Assembly: GCA_021296325.1 (NCBI GenBank)
Contig: JAGWAR010000001.1
Location: forward strand, 1-64,000
DNA: 64,000 bases
Direction of reading: 5' to 3'
Source: Alphaproteobacteria bacterium
GTDB lineage: Bacteria > Pseudomonadota > Alphaproteobacteria > GCA-2746255
Every line of letters starts with the position of its first letter. The first letter of the stretch is position 1. The notes below the pieces were generated by a model, which saw only the letters and a program-made list of their open reading frames with translations, was not told the DNA's origin and searched no databases. Below are positions 1 to 9,184 of this stretch, piece by piece. The translations under genes were made by a program, and so were the position numbers.

Positions 1-8
1 TAGGGGGC

Positions 9-1055
9 ATGGAGGACCGGGTTCTCGCCCTCCGCAGCACGCCGCTGACGGGCCGGAGGCTGCAGAAGTGCTGCGCCAACCGGCGCGGTTTCTGGTCGCT
101 CTGGATTTTCCTCGTGCTTTTCCTGGCAAGCCTCTTTGCCGAGATCATCGCCAACGATCGCCCGTTGGTCGTTTATTACGACGAGGCGTTCTACTTTCCG
201 GTGTTCGAGCGTTACCCCGAAACCGTCTTTGGCGGCGAGTTCGAGACGGAGACCGACTACCGGGATCCCTATGTCATCGATCTGATTCATGCGAAGGGCT
301 GGCTGCTCTGGCCGCTGGTCGAATACGGGCCGAAGACGATCAATTACGAGCTGACCCAGCCGGCGCCGGCGCCGCCTTCGGCCCAGAACTGGCTTGGCAC
401 GGACGACCAAGGCCGGGACGTCACGGCCCGCATCGTTTACGGCTTTCGGATATCGGTCCTGTTCGGGTTGGCGTTGACGCTGTTCAGTTCGATCGTCGGC
501 GTCACCGCCGGCGCCGTGCAGGGCTATTTCGGCGGCTGGACGGATCTGCTGTTCCAACGCTTCATCGAGATCTGGTCGGGGCTGCCGGTGCTGTTCCTGC
601 TGATCATCCTGTCCAGCGTGGTGGAACCCAATTTCTGGTGGCTGCTTGGCATCATGCTGCTGTTCAGCTGGATGGCGCTGGTCGGCGTTGTGCGCGCCGA
701 ATTCCTGCGGGCGCGGAATTTTGATTACGTGCGCGCCGCCCGCGCCCTTGGGGTCCGCAACCTCACGATCATGTTCCGCCACGTGCTGCCGAACGCCATG
801 GTCGCAACGCTGACCTTCCTTCCCTTTATCCTGAGCGGTTCGATCACGACGCTGACCTCGCTCGACTTTCTGGGCTTCGGCCTGCCACCGGGGTCAGCCT
901 CGCTCGGCGAATTGCTGGCCCAGGGAAAGGCGAATCTGCAGGCCCCCTGGCTTGGCATCAGCGGCTTCGTTGTGCTGGCCTTGATGCTGACGCTGCTGAT
1001 CTTTATCGGCGAAGCCGTCAGGGACGCCTTCGACCCGAGGAAAACCCGGCCATGA
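9..1055 (+). CDS. yejE: Peptide/microcin-type ABC transporter permease (YejE-like)
   Basis: Inner-membrane permease of a YejABEF-type importer that takes up short peptides. The 348-residue protein has one N-terminal membrane segment (about 30-47), then a long periplasmic stretch of about 80 residues, typical of YejE rather than ordinary DppC. A BPD_transp_1 domain follows (about 145-340), with the cytoplasmic coupling loop visible as EFLRARNFDYVRAARALG. The motif LGTDDQGRDV before the domain is standard for DppC/OppC/YejE proteins. It overlaps yejF by 4 nt (ATGA at 1052-1055), so the two are coupled. A TAG at 1-3 may be the stop of an upstream yejB, which would lie outside the window (inference). 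Family assignment is secure; the actual substrate is not visible. Confidence 0.9.
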   Translation: MEDRVLALRSTPLTGRRLQKCCANRRGFWSLWIFLVLFLASLFAEIIANDRPLVVYYDEAFYFPVFERYPETVFGGEFETETDYRDPYVIDLIHAKGWLLWPLVEYGPKTINYELTQPAPAPPSAQNWLGTDDQGRDVTARIVYGFRISVLFGLALTLFSSIVGVTAGAVQGYFGGWTDLLFQRFIEIWSGLPVLFLLIILSSVVEPNFWWLLGIMLLFSWMALVGVVRAEFLRARNFDYVRAARALGVRNLTIMFRHVLPNAMVATLTFLPFILSGSITTLTSLDFLGFGLPPGSASLGELLAQGKANLQAPWLGISGFVVLALMLTLLIFIGEAVRDAFDPRKTRP

Positions 1056-2656
1056 CCGCCTTCATCGAAATCGAAGATTTGTCGGTCACCTTCGGCCACG
1101 GCGCCAGGGCGGTGGCGGCCGTCCGCGACGTCTCGCTTGCTATCCACAAGGGCGAGACGCTGGCGCTGGTCGGCGAAAGCGGGTCCGGCAAGTCCGTCAC
1201 CGCGCTTTCGATCCTGCAGCTTCTGCCCTATCCCACCGCGCATCACCCGAAGGGCCGTATCCGAATCGAGGGCGAGGATGTCGTCGGCGCCCCGGAAGAG
1301 ACGCTGCGCCATCTGCGCGGCGGGCGGATCGCCATGATCTTTCAGGAACCGATGACGTCGCTGAACCCGCTGCACACGATCCGCAAGCAGATCGGCGAGA
1401 CGCTGGCCCTTCACAAGGGACTGCTCGGCAAGGCGGCAGAGGCCCGTACGCTGGAGCTGCTGCATCTCGTACAGCTCAAGGACCCGGAAGACCGCCTCGA
1501 TGCCTATCCGCACCAGCTTTCCGGCGGCGAGCGCCAGCGCATCATGATCGCCATGGCGCTGGCCAACGAGCCGGACCTGCTGATCGCCGACGAGCCGACG
1601 ACGGCGCTTGATGTCACCATCCAGGCCGAGATCCTGAAGCTTCTGAGGGAGCTGAAGGAACGGCTTGGCATGGCGATGCTGCTGATCACCCACGACCTGG
1701 GGATCGTGCGCAAGATGGCCGACCGGATCGCCGTCATGCATGACGGCAGGATCGTCGAGACGGCGGTGGCGGAGGCGCTGTTCGAGGCCCCGAGCCACCC
1801 TTACACGAAAAAGCTGCTGGCGGCGGAGCCGGGCGGCAAGCCGGCCACGGCGGACGCATCGGCCCCCGTCGTCCTGACCGGCGAAAGCCTACGCGTCTGG
1901 TTCCCCATCAAGAAAGGCCTACTTCGCCGCGCCCGCGACTACGTGAAGGCGGTCGACGACATTTCCGTGACCGTGCGGGCGGGGCACACGCTTGGCATCG
2001 TCGGCGAAAGCGGGTCGGGCAAGACGACGCTGGCACTGGCGCTGCTGCGCCTGCAGAAAAGCGAGGGGACGATCCATCTGAACGGGCGCGATCTGAAACG
2101 GCTTCGCGGGCACGAGCTGCGCCCGCTGCGCCGGAAGATGCAGATCGTCTTCCAGGACCCCTTCTCAAGCCTGAGCCCGCGCATGTCGATCGGCCAGATC
2201 ATCGAGGAAGGGCTTCGCGTCCACGGCCTTGGCGGCAGCGAGGCAGAACGCGTCGGCCTGATCGAGACGGCGCTCTGCGAGGTCGGGCTCGACCCCGAAA
2301 CCCGGCACCGTTACCCCCACGAATTTTCCGGCGGCCAGCGCCAGCGGGTGGCGATCGCGCGGGCCATCGTGCTGCGGCCGAAACTGCTGGTGCTGGACGA
2401 GCCGACCTCGGCACTCGACCGCTCCGTCCAGGCGCAGATCGTCGATCTGTTGCGCGATCTGCAGGCCCGCCACGGGCTCGCCTACCTCTTCATCAGCCAC
2501 GATTTGAAGGTGGTGCGCGCCCTGGCCGACGAGGTCGTCGTGCTGAAGGACGGCCATCTGGTCGAGCAGGGCCCGGCCGAACGCATTTTCGCCGCGCCCG
2601 AAAACGCCTACACGAAGGCGCTGATCAAGGCCGCCTTCGACCTGGAGGCGGCGTAA
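1052..2656 (+). CDS. yejF: Double ATP-binding subunit of peptide ABC transporter (YejF-like)
   Basis: A 534-residue ATPase with two complete nucleotide-binding domains in one chain, as in YejF. The first has Walker [10 protein letters not shown] (about 41-49), signature [12 protein letters not shown] and Walker [13 protein letters not shown]. The second has Walker [10 protein letters not shown] near residue 315, signature [12 protein letters not shown] and Walker [12 protein letters not shown]. It energises the permeases YejB/YejE at the cytoplasmic face. It starts inside the yejE stop (ATGA). Fusion of both ATPases in one gene, instead of separate DppD/DppF, supports the Yej assignment. Nothing looks damaged. 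Confidence 0.92.
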   Translation: MTAFIEIEDLSVTFGHGARAVAAVRDVSLAIHKGETLALVGESGSGKSVTALSILQLLPYPTAHHPKGRIRIEGEDVVGAPEETLRHLRGGRIAMIFQEPMTSLNPLHTIRKQIGETLALHKGLLGKAAEARTLELLHLVQLKDPEDRLDAYPHQLSGGERQRIMIAMALANEPDLLIADEPTTALDVTIQAEILKLLRELKERLGMAMLLITHDLGIVRKMADRIAVMHDGRIVETAVAEALFEAPSHPYTKKLLAAEPGGKPATADASAPVVLTGESLRVWFPIKKGLLRRARDYVKAVDDISVTVRAGHTLGIVGESGSGKTTLALALLRLQKSEGTIHLNGRDLKRLRGHELRPLRRKMQIVFQDPFSSLSPRMSIGQIIEEGLRVHGLGGSEAERVGLIETALCEVGLDPETRHRYPHEFSGGQRQRVAIARAIVLRPKLLVLDEPTSALDRSVQAQIVDLLRDLQARHGLAYLFISHDLKVVRALADEVVVLKDGHLVEQGPAERIFAAPENAYTKALIKAAFDLEAA

Positions 2657-2704
2657 GCCCGATCCTGCATTGCCTCCGGCCACGCGCGACCCTATAAGGC
2701 CCCG

Positions 2705-4507
2705 ATGACGGAGCTACGCCTGATCCGCAATTTTGCGATCATCGCCCATATCGACCACGGGAAATCGACGCTGGCCGACCGCCTGATCCAGCTTTGCGGC
2801 GGGCTGACGGAGCGCGAGCTGCGCGAGCAGGTGCTGGACACGATGGACCTCGAGCGTGAGCGGGGCATCACCATCAAGGCCCATTCCGTGCGCCTCAACT
2901 ACGCCGCCGCCGACGGCAACACCTACCAGCTCAACCTCATGGACACGCCCGGCCACGTGGATTTCGCCTATGAGGTGAACCGTTCGCTGGCCGCCTGCGA
3001 AGGCTCGCTCCTAATCGTCGATGCAAGCCAGGGGGTCGAGGCGCAGACGCTGGCCAACGTCTATCAGGCGGTCGAGAGCGACCACGAGATCGTGCCGGTG
3101 CTGAACAAGATCGACCTGCCGGCGGCCGAGCCGGAACGGGTGAAGGAGCAGCTCAGGGACGTGATCGGACTGGACCCGGAAGGGGCGCTGGCGGTTTCGG
3201 CCAAGACCGGCGAGGGCGTGAAAGACGTGCTGGAGGCGCTGGTCCACCGCCTGCCGGCCCCCAAGGGGAACGCAAACGCGCCGCTTCGCGCCCTGCTCGT
3301 CGACAGCTGGTACGACGCCTATCTCGGCGTCGTCATCCTGGTCCGCATCCTCGACGGCGAGCTGAAGCGAGGCCAGAAGATCCACACGATGGCGACGGAC
3401 GCCACCTACACGATCGACCGCGTCGGTATCCACACGCCGAAGCAGGAGACGGTGGCAAGCCTCGGCCCCGGTGAGATCGGTTTCATCACCGCCAGCATCA
3501 AGGCGGTCGCCGATTGCCGCATCGGCGACACGATCACCGATGCCGAACGCCCGACAGAAACGCCGCTGCCCGGCTTCAAGCCGAGCGTGCCGGTTGTCTT
3601 CTGCGGACTTTTCCCCATGGACGCGGCCGATTTCGGTCAGCTTCGGGAGAGCCTCGCCAAACTTCGGCTGAACGATGCGAGCTTCGTGTTCGAGCCGGAA
3701 ACCTCGGCCGCTCTTGGCTTCGGGTTCCGTTGCGGTTTCCTGGGGCTTTTGCACATGGAGATCATCACCGAGCGGCTGGAGCGCGAGTTCAACCTCGACC
3801 TCATCACGACGGCACCGTCCGTCATCTACCGCGTCCACCTGACCGACGGCGAGGTGCTGGAGCTGCACAACCCGGCCGACCTGCCCGACCCGGTCCGGAT
3901 TGCCCATATCGAGGAACCCTGGATCCGGACGACGATCCTGGTGCCGGACACGTATCTCGGCGCCATCCTGCAGCTTTGCACGGAACGCCGCGGCACCCAG
4001 ATCGAGCTGACCTATGCCGGCAACCGCGCCATGGTCGTCTACCGGCTGCCGCTGAACGAAATCGTCTACGACTTCTACGACCGGCTGAAGAGCGTCTCGC
4101 GCGGCTATGCCAGTTTTGATTACACGATGGACGGCTATGAGGAAGGCGAGCTGGCGAAGGTTTCGATCCTAGTGAACGGCGAGTCGGTCGATGCGTTGGC
4201 CACGATCGTCCATCGGGCCCATGCGGAGACCCGCGGGCGGGCCATGTGCAAGCGCCTGAAAACGCTGATCCCGAAACAGTTGTTCAAGGTGGCGTTGCAG
4301 GCCGCCATCGGCGGCAAGATCATCGCGCGGGAAACGGTAAGCGCGCTACGCAAGGACGTCACCGCGAAATGCTATGGCGGCGACGTGTCCCGCAAACGCA
4401 AGTTGCTCGATAAGCAGAAGAAGGGGAAGAAAAAGATGCGCGAGTTCGGGAACGTCGAGATTCCGAAACGCGCCTTCCTCGAAGCCCTGAAGGCGGGCGA
4501 GGACTAG
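2705..4507 (+). CDS. lepA: Elongation factor 4 (LepA GTPase)
   Basis: Ribosome-associated translational GTPase LepA/EF4. The 600-residue length is normal for the family. G1 AHIDHGKST (about 14-22), G3 DTPGH and G4 NKID are intact. The LepA-specific C-terminal domain is present and Lys-rich ([19 protein letters not shown]), followed by the typical [11 protein letters not shown] ending. It lies 48 bp after yejF on the same strand, so it may be co-transcribed or have its own weak promoter in the gap. No anomalies. Confidence 0.97.
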   Translation: MTELRLIRNFAIIAHIDHGKSTLADRLIQLCGGLTERELREQVLDTMDLERERGITIKAHSVRLNYAAADGNTYQLNLMDTPGHVDFAYEVNRSLAACEGSLLIVDASQGVEAQTLANVYQAVESDHEIVPVLNKIDLPAAEPERVKEQLRDVIGLDPEGALAVSAKTGEGVKDVLEALVHRLPAPKGNANAPLRALLVDSWYDAYLGVVILVRILDGELKRGQKIHTMATDATYTIDRVGIHTPKQETVASLGPGEIGFITASIKAVADCRIGDTITDAERPTETPLPGFKPSVPVVFCGLFPMDAADFGQLRESLAKLRLNDASFVFEPETSAALGFGFRCGFLGLLHMEIITERLEREFNLDLITTAPSVIYRVHLTDGEVLELHNPADLPDPVRIAHIEEPWIRTTILVPDTYLGAILQLCTERRGTQIELTYAGNRAMVVYRLPLNEIVYDFYDRLKSVSRGYASFDYTMDGYEEGELAKVSILVNGESVDALATIVHRAHAETRGRAMCKRLKTLIPKQLFKVALQAAIGGKIIARETVSALRKDVTAKCYGGDVSRKRKLLDKQKKGKKKMREFGNVEIPKRAFLEALKAGED

Positions 4508-4511
4508 CGTC

Positions 4512-4823
4512 TCAGGCGCGCCGGAGAAACCAGGCGAGCAGGCCCCCGAGGATGCCGAAGACGACCCAGGCGGGCTGCAGCAGGACGGGCGTCACGCCAT
4601 ATTCCCAGATCGCCGGGTGGAGATAACGCTGCACGATCGCCTGCAGGAAGTTGAGGCTGCCGACGTCGAGGCGATACCAGAGCTCGCCGAGGGCAAGGGG
4701 CATGAACGCATCGCCCTTGACCCAGGGCTGCAGGCCGCCACCCAGCGCCAGCAGGGCCACGACCAGAAACCCCCAGCCCAGAGTGCGGCCCGCCCGGCGG
4801 ATGAGGCGAAACACGGTTCCCAT
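4512..4823 (-). CDS. Small conserved-type membrane protein, function unknown
   Basis: A 103-residue protein with two clear hydrophobic spans, near residues 15-35 (WGFLVVALLALGGGLQPWV) and 80-100 (PAWVVFGILGGLLAWFLRR). A middle segment containing LGELWYRLDVGSLNFLQAIV could be amphipathic or re-entrant. Its stop is 4 bp from the lepA stop, so the two genes are convergent. I do not recognise a named family; similar unnamed small membrane proteins are common in alphaproteobacteria. The call rests on reading-frame quality, hydrophobic pattern and an uncluttered genomic slot. Confidence 0.6.
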   Translation of the reverse strand: MGTVFRLIRRAGRTLGWGFLVVALLALGGGLQPWVKGDAFMPLALGELWYRLDVGSLNFLQAIVQRYLHPAIWEYGVTPVLLQPAWVVFGILGGLLAWFLRRA

Positions 4824-4941
4824 TCTTTCCTTACTCCGGATCCAGGCCCGAACCCGGACCTACCGTTCCGATTTTAGGACTTCTGACGGCGGCGCACAGC
4901 CCCTTGCGGGGCATGGCCGATTGCGCAATGGTGGCGGCCCC

Positions 4942-5034
4942 GGAGGGGTGGCCGAGTGGTTGAAGGCGCGCGCCTGGAAAGTGCGTATAGGGTCAAAAGC
5001 TCTATCGTGGGTTCGAATCCCACCCCCTCCGCCA
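4942..5034 (+). tRNA. tRNA-Ser (anticodon GGA)
   Basis: A 93-nt class II tRNA. The acceptor arms GGAGGGG (4942-4948) and CCCCTCC pair perfectly, and discriminator G and the encoded CCA end at 5034. The anticodon stem CGCGC/GTGCG encloses loop CTGGAAA, giving anticodon GGA, which reads UCC/UCU. A long variable arm (about 4986-5010) and T-loop GGTTCGAATCC are visible. It is followed by the hairpin terminator at 5044-5068. Confidence 0.97.
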
Positions 5035-5040
5035 GCGCAT

Positions 5041-5072
5041 AAAAAAGGCCCGCACAAGGCGGGCCTTTCGTT
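5041..5072. terminator. Bidirectional hairpin terminator between tRNA-Ser and the cold-shock gene
   Basis: Stem AAAGGCCCGC (5044-5053) pairs with GCGGGCCTTT (5059-5068) around a 5-nt loop. On the minus strand it is followed by a run of six T (complement of 5041-5046), ideal for the cold-shock gene ending at 5090. On the plus strand TTTCGTTTCTT follows, adequate for the tRNA. Confidence 0.85.
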
Positions 5073-5089
5073 TCTTCATTGCCCGATCG

Positions 5090-5299
5090 TTAGTCGACGA
5101 GCTTCAGGTTCTCAGCGGCGGTTTTGCCGTTGTTCCCTTTTTGCAGCTCGTACTCGATCTGCTGGCCTTCGTTCAGGCCCATCAGGCCGGCACGTTCGAC
5201 GGCCGAAATGTGGACGAAAACGTCTTTTGAGCCATCTTCAGGGCTGATGAATCCATACCCTTTTACAGGGCTGAACCATTTTACGGTTCCACTACTCAT
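5090..5299 (-). CDS. Cold-shock family RNA-binding protein
   Basis: A 69-residue single cold-shock domain, an OB-fold RNA/ssDNA chaperone. RNP1 is KGYGFISPE and RNP2 is DVFVHIS; the start GTVKWFSPVKGYG is typical. Length is normal for CspA-type proteins. A strong ribosome binding site (AAAGGAAG, complement near 5306-5313) precedes the ATG. The upstream 235 bp hold no other gene and probably contain a long leader, which is common for csp genes, but I could not fix a promoter. It ends on a strong terminator shared with tRNA-Ser. Which numbered csp paralogue it is cannot be decided. Confidence 0.95.
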   Translation of the reverse strand: MSSGTVKWFSPVKGYGFISPEDGSKDVFVHISAVERAGLMGLNEGQQIEYELQKGNNGKTAAENLKLVD

Positions 5300-5534
5300 A
5301 GATTTCTTCCTTTTAACAAGTAAGTATCGTGTCGTTGCCTACAGGTCATCTGCGGGCATTCCTTCAGTTCTTAAAATCCTGGGATTGGTAGCTAGGTCAG
5401 CGTGACGAAGCGGCGCACGCAGGGTCTTGGGAAACTGATGGAGGGCATGTACGCACAAGCCCACCCCTTTGCCAACGCTTTTTTGCGGAAAGCCCCGGAA
5501 ACCGCGGAAACGGGCGGAAAACCCGAAGGCGCGC

Positions 5535-6332
5535 CTACGCTTCCGCCCAGCGGGCGATGATCGCCTGCAGGGCGGCTAGCCCGTCGGTGAGCGCCGCCGG
5601 GCCCGGCTGCAGGATGATGGCGGACTTGATCTCGTGGAGCTCGCCGGCCCGAACCGCTGGCACCCTGTCGAAGCCGGGCCGCGCCTTCACCCGGTCGGGC
5701 ACGAAGCGCTTGCCGCACCAGGAGCCGATGACGATGTCAGGCGCCCGGGCGACGACTTCTTCCGCTGTGACGAACCGGTCCTTTGCCGACTTGCCGGCGG
5801 CGCGTTCGGCAAACACGTCCTCGCCGCCGGCGATGGCGATCAGTTCGGAGACCCAGCCGATGGCGCTGATCAGGGGGTCGTCCCATTCCTCGAAAAAGAC
5901 CTTCGGGCGCTTGGGAAAACCGGCGGCGCGGGCGCGCGCCGCATCGAGGTTGGCGGTGAGCCTTTCGACCAGGGCCCGAGCCCCCGCCTCCGCCCCGATC
6001 AGGCGGCCGAGCGTGCCGATCATGTCGAGAATGCCACCCACGTCGCGCTGGTTGAAGGCATGGACCGCAATGCCCCCTCGGACCAGGTCGGCAACGATGT
6101 CGGCCTGGAGGTCCGAGAAGGTGAGCACCAGGTCGGGCTTGAGCTCGAGGATTTTTTCGATCTTCGCCGAGGTGAAGGCGCTGACCTTCGGCTTGTCGCG
6201 GCGCGCCTCGGGCGGACGGACCGTGTAGCCGCTGATGCCGACGATGCGGGCCTCCTCGCCAAGGAGGTAAAGGGTTTCCACCGTCTCTTCGGTGAGGCAG
6301 ACGATCCGTTCCGGCGTGCGCATGAAACGCAT
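5535..6332 (-). CDS. BtuF/TroA-type binding protein, cobalamin- or metal-related, no signal peptide
   Basis: A 265-residue protein of the helical-backbone TroA/BtuF periplasmic-binding fold. It starts RIVCLTEETVETLYLLGEEARIVGISGYTVRP, the usual BtuF opening, and includes KPDLVLTFSDLQADIV and VPAVRAGELHEIKSA. It lacks a recognisable signal peptide and no btuC/btuD-like genes are beside it. Either it acts in the cytoplasm or works as a standalone family member, as seen in many proteobacteria. Two ATGs (6332 and 6323) could serve as start, and neither has a good ribosome binding site. Substrate is unproven; corrinoid is the default guess from the family. Confidence 0.78.
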   Translation of the reverse strand: MRFMRTPERIVCLTEETVETLYLLGEEARIVGISGYTVRPPEARRDKPKVSAFTSAKIEKILELKPDLVLTFSDLQADIVADLVRGGIAVHAFNQRDVGGILDMIGTLGRLIGAEAGARALVERLTANLDAARARAAGFPKRPKVFFEEWDDPLISAIGWVSELIAIAGGEDVFAERAAGKSAKDRFVTAEEVVARAPDIVIGSWCGKRFVPDRVKARPGFDRVPAVRAGELHEIKSAIILQPGPAALTDGLAALQAIIARWAEA

Positions 6333-6427
6333 TCTAGGGCGAAGCGGGCGGGCCGCACAGCACCGTGGACTTTCACCAAAAAATTACGCAAAGATCGGGC
6401 AGGAAGCCAAGGTACAGGGAGGCGGCC

Positions 6428-6889
6428 ATGGCCAGACCGGGCAACGACACGCTGGACGATGACATGCTGGATGAAGACGGGGGCGTACTCGGTATCAGCC
6501 CGGAGAAGGTCTGCTACATCATCGTCAAGGCCCGCGAGTTCGACGTCAAGGTCGCACCCGGTGGCCTGGATACCGGAGACAACCCCAGCGACAACGACGA
6601 CCTGGAGATTCTCGAGGATTACGCCGACGATCCCACCTTCCAGGAGCTGGTCAGCGCGCTGGAAAACCTGAACGAGGACGAACTGATCGAAGTCCTTGGC
6701 CTGATGTGGCTCGGACGCGAGGACTACACGGCGGAGGACTGGCCGGAGGTGCTGGAAGAGGCCGGCGACGCCCATGACGACAAGCTCGTCGCCTACCTCA
6801 TCGGCACGCCGCTGCTGGGCGACTATCTCGAGGAAGGGCTCTCCCAGCTCGGCTATTCCTGCGAGGACTACGAGATCGACCGGTTGTAG
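6428..6889 (+). CDS. DUF3775 family acidic protein
   Basis: A 153-residue, strongly acidic protein that I match to the DUF3775 family common in alphaproteobacteria. Recognisable blocks are LGISPEKVCYIIVKAREFDVKV near the N terminus and ENLNEDELIEVLGLMWLGRED in the middle. Function is unknown. The start at 6428 is chosen because AGGGAGG at 6416-6422 precedes it; the frame is open to 6365 but without a better site. The gene stands alone between the divergent BtuF-like gene and a kinase-tail remnant that begins 2 bp after its stop. Confidence 0.82.
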   Translation: MARPGNDTLDDDMLDEDGGVLGISPEKVCYIIVKAREFDVKVAPGGLDTGDNPSDNDDLEILEDYADDPTFQELVSALENLNEDELIEVLGLMWLGREDYTAEDWPEVLEEAGDAHDDKLVAYLIGTPLLGDYLEEGLSQLGYSCEDYEIDRL

Positions 6890-6890
6890 G

Positions 6891-7049
6891 CCCGGCATCG
6901 GCGCCGGCCTGGGACTGTCGTTGACGAAACGCCTCGTCGGACTGCACGAAGGAACCCTGGAACTCGAGAGCGTCCCGGGCATCGGCACGACGGTGACCGT
7001 TCTGCTGCCCATCCACTGCCCGAAAATTTCCCTGCCCGAAAAGACGTAG
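6891..7049 (+). pseudogene. Remnant of a histidine kinase: last about 50 residues of the ATPase domain only
   Basis: Immediately after the DUF3775 stop, the frame reads PGIGAGLGLSLTKRLVGLHE, then GTLELESVPGIGTTVTVLLP, ending at 7049. This is the G2 box and final strands of a HATPase_c domain. No H box, N box or G1 box precedes it: upstream in this frame is only the out-of-frame DUF3775 gene. It has no credible start codon. Compare the complete sensor kinase at 17847-20465, which ends with the homologous GSGLGLPLVKKFVELHGG. Best read as the 3' debris of a lost kinase gene. Confidence 0.7.
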
Positions 7050-7059
7050 CGGCCGCACC

Positions 7060-8262
7060 TTACGCGCCTTCCGGCGCACCGACGATTCCGTCCGCAAGCA
7101 GCCGGTCGACCGCCGCCGCCTCCAGTCCGATTTCCTCAAGCACGGCGCGGCTGTGCTGGCCCAGGGCCGGGGCCGTCATGGCCGGCGCCTCGTCGGCGAA
7201 GGGCGCCGCCCCCATCACGTGGGGAAGCGGCAGCCGGCCCATGCCGGGCTGGGTCACCCAGGCGAAAAACCCCCCGGCGGCAACGTGCGGATCGGCAAGG
7301 AAGGCACCGAGGTCGTTCACCGGCGCGTGCAGCACGTCGGCCGCGGCAAGCAGCCCGGCCCATTCGGCGGTCGGTTTTTCCCGAAACCGCGCCTGCAGCA
7401 ACGCCATCAGTTCGGCCTCGTTCGCGATACGGGCGGCGGCGGAGGCAAAGCGGGGGTCCGTTGTCAGTTCTGCCCGCCCGATCGCCTCGCAAAGCCGGGC
7501 GAATTGCGCGTCCTCGATGACGATGACCGCGAGTTTCCCGTCGCGGGTCGGCACGACCGCCCGCGGCACGGCAAGCTTGCCGGGCTTGCCGTCGGTCGCC
7601 ACGTACTCGGCCAGGCTGCCCGCCTGAAGCCAGGCCGCCGTTTCCAGAAGGTTCACCGGCAGGTGACGGCCTTTGCCGGTCTTCTCGCGCACGAAAAGCG
7701 CCATGGCGATCGCCTGAAAAAGATTGAGCGCCGTGGCCAGATCGACGATCGGGATTGGCATGTCCTGCGATGGGCCGTCCTGGCTGCGGTCGGGCCCGAG
7801 GATGCCGCTGATCGCCTGGACCACCGAATCGGTTGCCGCGCGATCCCGGTAGGGACCTTCCTCACCGAAGCCGGTCAGCGATGCGTAGACGAGTCGGGGG
7901 TTCAGCGGCATGAGCACCGGCGCGTCGAGGCCGAGACGGCCCAGGATGCCGGGGCGAAAATTCTGGATCAGCACATCGGCGCGCAAGGCGAGCCTGCCCA
8001 GGATATCGCGCGCCGCCGGATCGCGCAGATCAAGCGCCAGGCTGCGCTTGCCCCGGTTGCCGGCAAGAAAGGTGGGGCTTACGCTTTCGAAGGTCTTGCC
8101 CAGATGGCGCGACCAGTCGCCGTTCAAATCCTCGACCTTGACGACATCCGCCCCGTAAGCGACGAGCAACGCCCCGGCACCGGGCGCGGCAATGCCCTGG
8201 GCAAGCTCAAGCACGCGCAGACCGGCAAACGGAAAATCCGGATCGAAGTCACCTTCCGCCAC
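7060..8262 (-). CDS. CaiB/BaiF-family CoA transferase
   Basis: A 400-residue class III CoA transferase that moves CoA between organic acids (formyl-CoA, carnitine, succinyl-CoA types). It begins FAGLRVLELAQGIAAPGAGALLVAYGADVVKVE, the conserved family opening. It contains NRGKRSLALDLRDPAARDIL and YASLTGFGEEGPYRDRAATD; the Asp in the last segment fits the catalytic Asp that forms the acyl-anhydride intermediate. Length is normal. No neighbouring acyl-CoA dehydrogenase or hydratase indicates a substrate. It is divergent from a MarR regulator across a 130-bp gap containing a perfect palindrome, suggesting control by that regulator. Confidence 0.9.
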   Translation of the reverse strand: MAEGDFDPDFPFAGLRVLELAQGIAAPGAGALLVAYGADVVKVEDLNGDWSRHLGKTFESVSPTFLAGNRGKRSLALDLRDPAARDILGRLALRADVLIQNFRPGILGRLGLDAPVLMPLNPRLVYASLTGFGEEGPYRDRAATDSVVQAISGILGPDRSQDGPSQDMPIPIVDLATALNLFQAIAMALFVREKTGKGRHLPVNLLETAAWLQAGSLAEYVATDGKPGKLAVPRAVVPTRDGKLAVIVIEDAQFARLCEAIGRAELTTDPRFASAAARIANEAELMALLQARFREKPTAEWAGLLAAADVLHAPVNDLGAFLADPHVAAGGFFAWVTQPGMGRLPLPHVMGAAPFADEAPAMTAPALGQHSRAVLEEIGLEAAAVDRLLADGIVGAPEGA

Positions 8263-8358
8263 GCGCGTCTTTCTCCCTTGTTCACCGGCAAGGTAGCATA
8301 TCCGCGCCCCGGCTTCGGATCGCGCCTTGCCCCGAGCGGGGCTTTGTGGTGAAATTAA

Positions 8359-8374
8359 GTTTCGGAACCGAAAC
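8359..8374. promoter_or_regulatory. 16-bp perfect palindrome, likely MarR operator
   Basis: GTTTCGG-AA-CCGAAAC: two 7-bp arms around a 2-bp centre. It lies 18 bp before the MarR-type gene's ATG at 8393 and 97 bp before the divergent CoA transferase start at 8262. Symmetry, length and position fit autoregulation by a winged-helix dimer. Inferred, not shown. Confidence 0.6.
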
Positions 8375-8392
8375 GACTACGTGCCCGCTTCC

Positions 8393-8752
8393 ATGGCGAT
8401 CGAATTCGAGCCCGTCTCGGCCCTGCATTTCTGGCGGGAAACGATCGTCCAGAGCCTCCGCCGGGAGGCGCCGGACCTGACGACCCGGCAGATGGCGATC
8501 CTGCTGACCATTTACCTGACGCCGCCGCCCCATACGGTGCGGGGACTGGCCAAGGCGCTCAACGTTTCGAAGCCGGCCGTGACCCGGGCGCTGGACCGGC
8601 TGGGGCATCTCGAACTGGCGCGCCGGCGGCCGGACGAGGGCGACCGGCGAAGCGTGCTGGTTCAGCGCACGGTCAAGGGGTCCGTCTATCTAAACGAATT
8701 CGCCGACGCCATCCTGGCGGCCGCCGGTACGGCACAACCGTCGCCGTCTTAA
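8393..8752 (+). CDS. MarR-family transcriptional regulator
   Basis: A 119-residue winged-helix regulator. The helix-turn-helix reads PHTVRGLAKALNVSKPAVTR, followed by ALDRLGHLELARRRPDEGDR, the MarR recognition helix and wing with the conserved DxRS-like DRRSVLV. The frame stays open up to 8327, but that start would put the palindromic operator inside the gene, so ATG 8393 is preferred. Divergent from the CoA transferase, its likely target. Shares the terminator at 8756-8779 with trxA. Confidence 0.85.
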   Translation: MAIEFEPVSALHFWRETIVQSLRREAPDLTTRQMAILLTIYLTPPPHTVRGLAKALNVSKPAVTRALDRLGHLELARRRPDEGDRRSVLVQRTVKGSVYLNEFADAILAAAGTAQPSPS

Positions 8753-8755
8753 GAA

Positions 8756-8779
8756 AAAACCCCGTTGGGACGGGGTTTT
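8756..8779. terminator. Bidirectional terminator between the MarR gene and trxA
   Basis: AAAACCCCGT and ACGGGGTTTT form a 10-bp stem with loop TGGG, flanked by A-rich sequence upstream and TTTTC downstream. Placed between two convergent genes it can end transcripts from both. Confidence 0.85.
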
Positions 8780-8807
8780 CCTTGTGCCGGTTTCCGCGTA
8801 ACGCGGA

Positions 8808-9128
8808 TCAAAGAATTGATTCGATCCATTCCTCGATCTTGCCCTTCGGCATGGCGCCGACACGCACACCGGCAACCTCGCCGTCCTTGAACAGCATGAG
8901 CGTTGGAATGCCCCGAACCCCATAGCGCGTCGGTGTTTGCGGATTGCCGTCGATGTCGATTTTGGCGACCGACACGCGACCATTCATCTCTTCGGCGATC
9001 TCTTCCAGAATTGGCGCGATCTGTTTGCAGGGTCCGCACCATTCGGCCCAGAAATCAACAAGCACCGGATTGCCGGCCTGGAGAACGTCCTTGTCGAAGG
9101 AGTCATCCGTCACATGGGTGATGTTCAT
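8808..9128 (-). CDS. trxA: Thioredoxin
   Basis: A 106-residue cytoplasmic thioredoxin reducing protein disulfides. The active site WCGPC spans residues 30-34 in the normal [16 protein letters not shown] context, with the cis-Pro in [11 protein letters not shown]. The start at 9128 gives the usual N terminus [11 protein letters not shown]. The frame is open 20 codons further upstream but without homology. Neighbour addA begins 57 bp upstream; the pair addA-trxA is often found in alphaproteobacteria, and trxA could be read from the addBA operon or its own promoter. Confidence 0.97.
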   Translation of the reverse strand: MNITHVTDDSFDKDVLQAGNPVLVDFWAEWCGPCKQIAPILEEIAEEMNGRVSVAKIDIDGNPQTPTRYGVRGIPTLMLFKDGEVAGVRVGAMPKGKIEEWIESIL

Positions 9129-9184
9129 CCACTCATCCCGTGAAGTTTCGGTTGGGTAAAATCTAGGTAGTGCCCGATAGAGCG

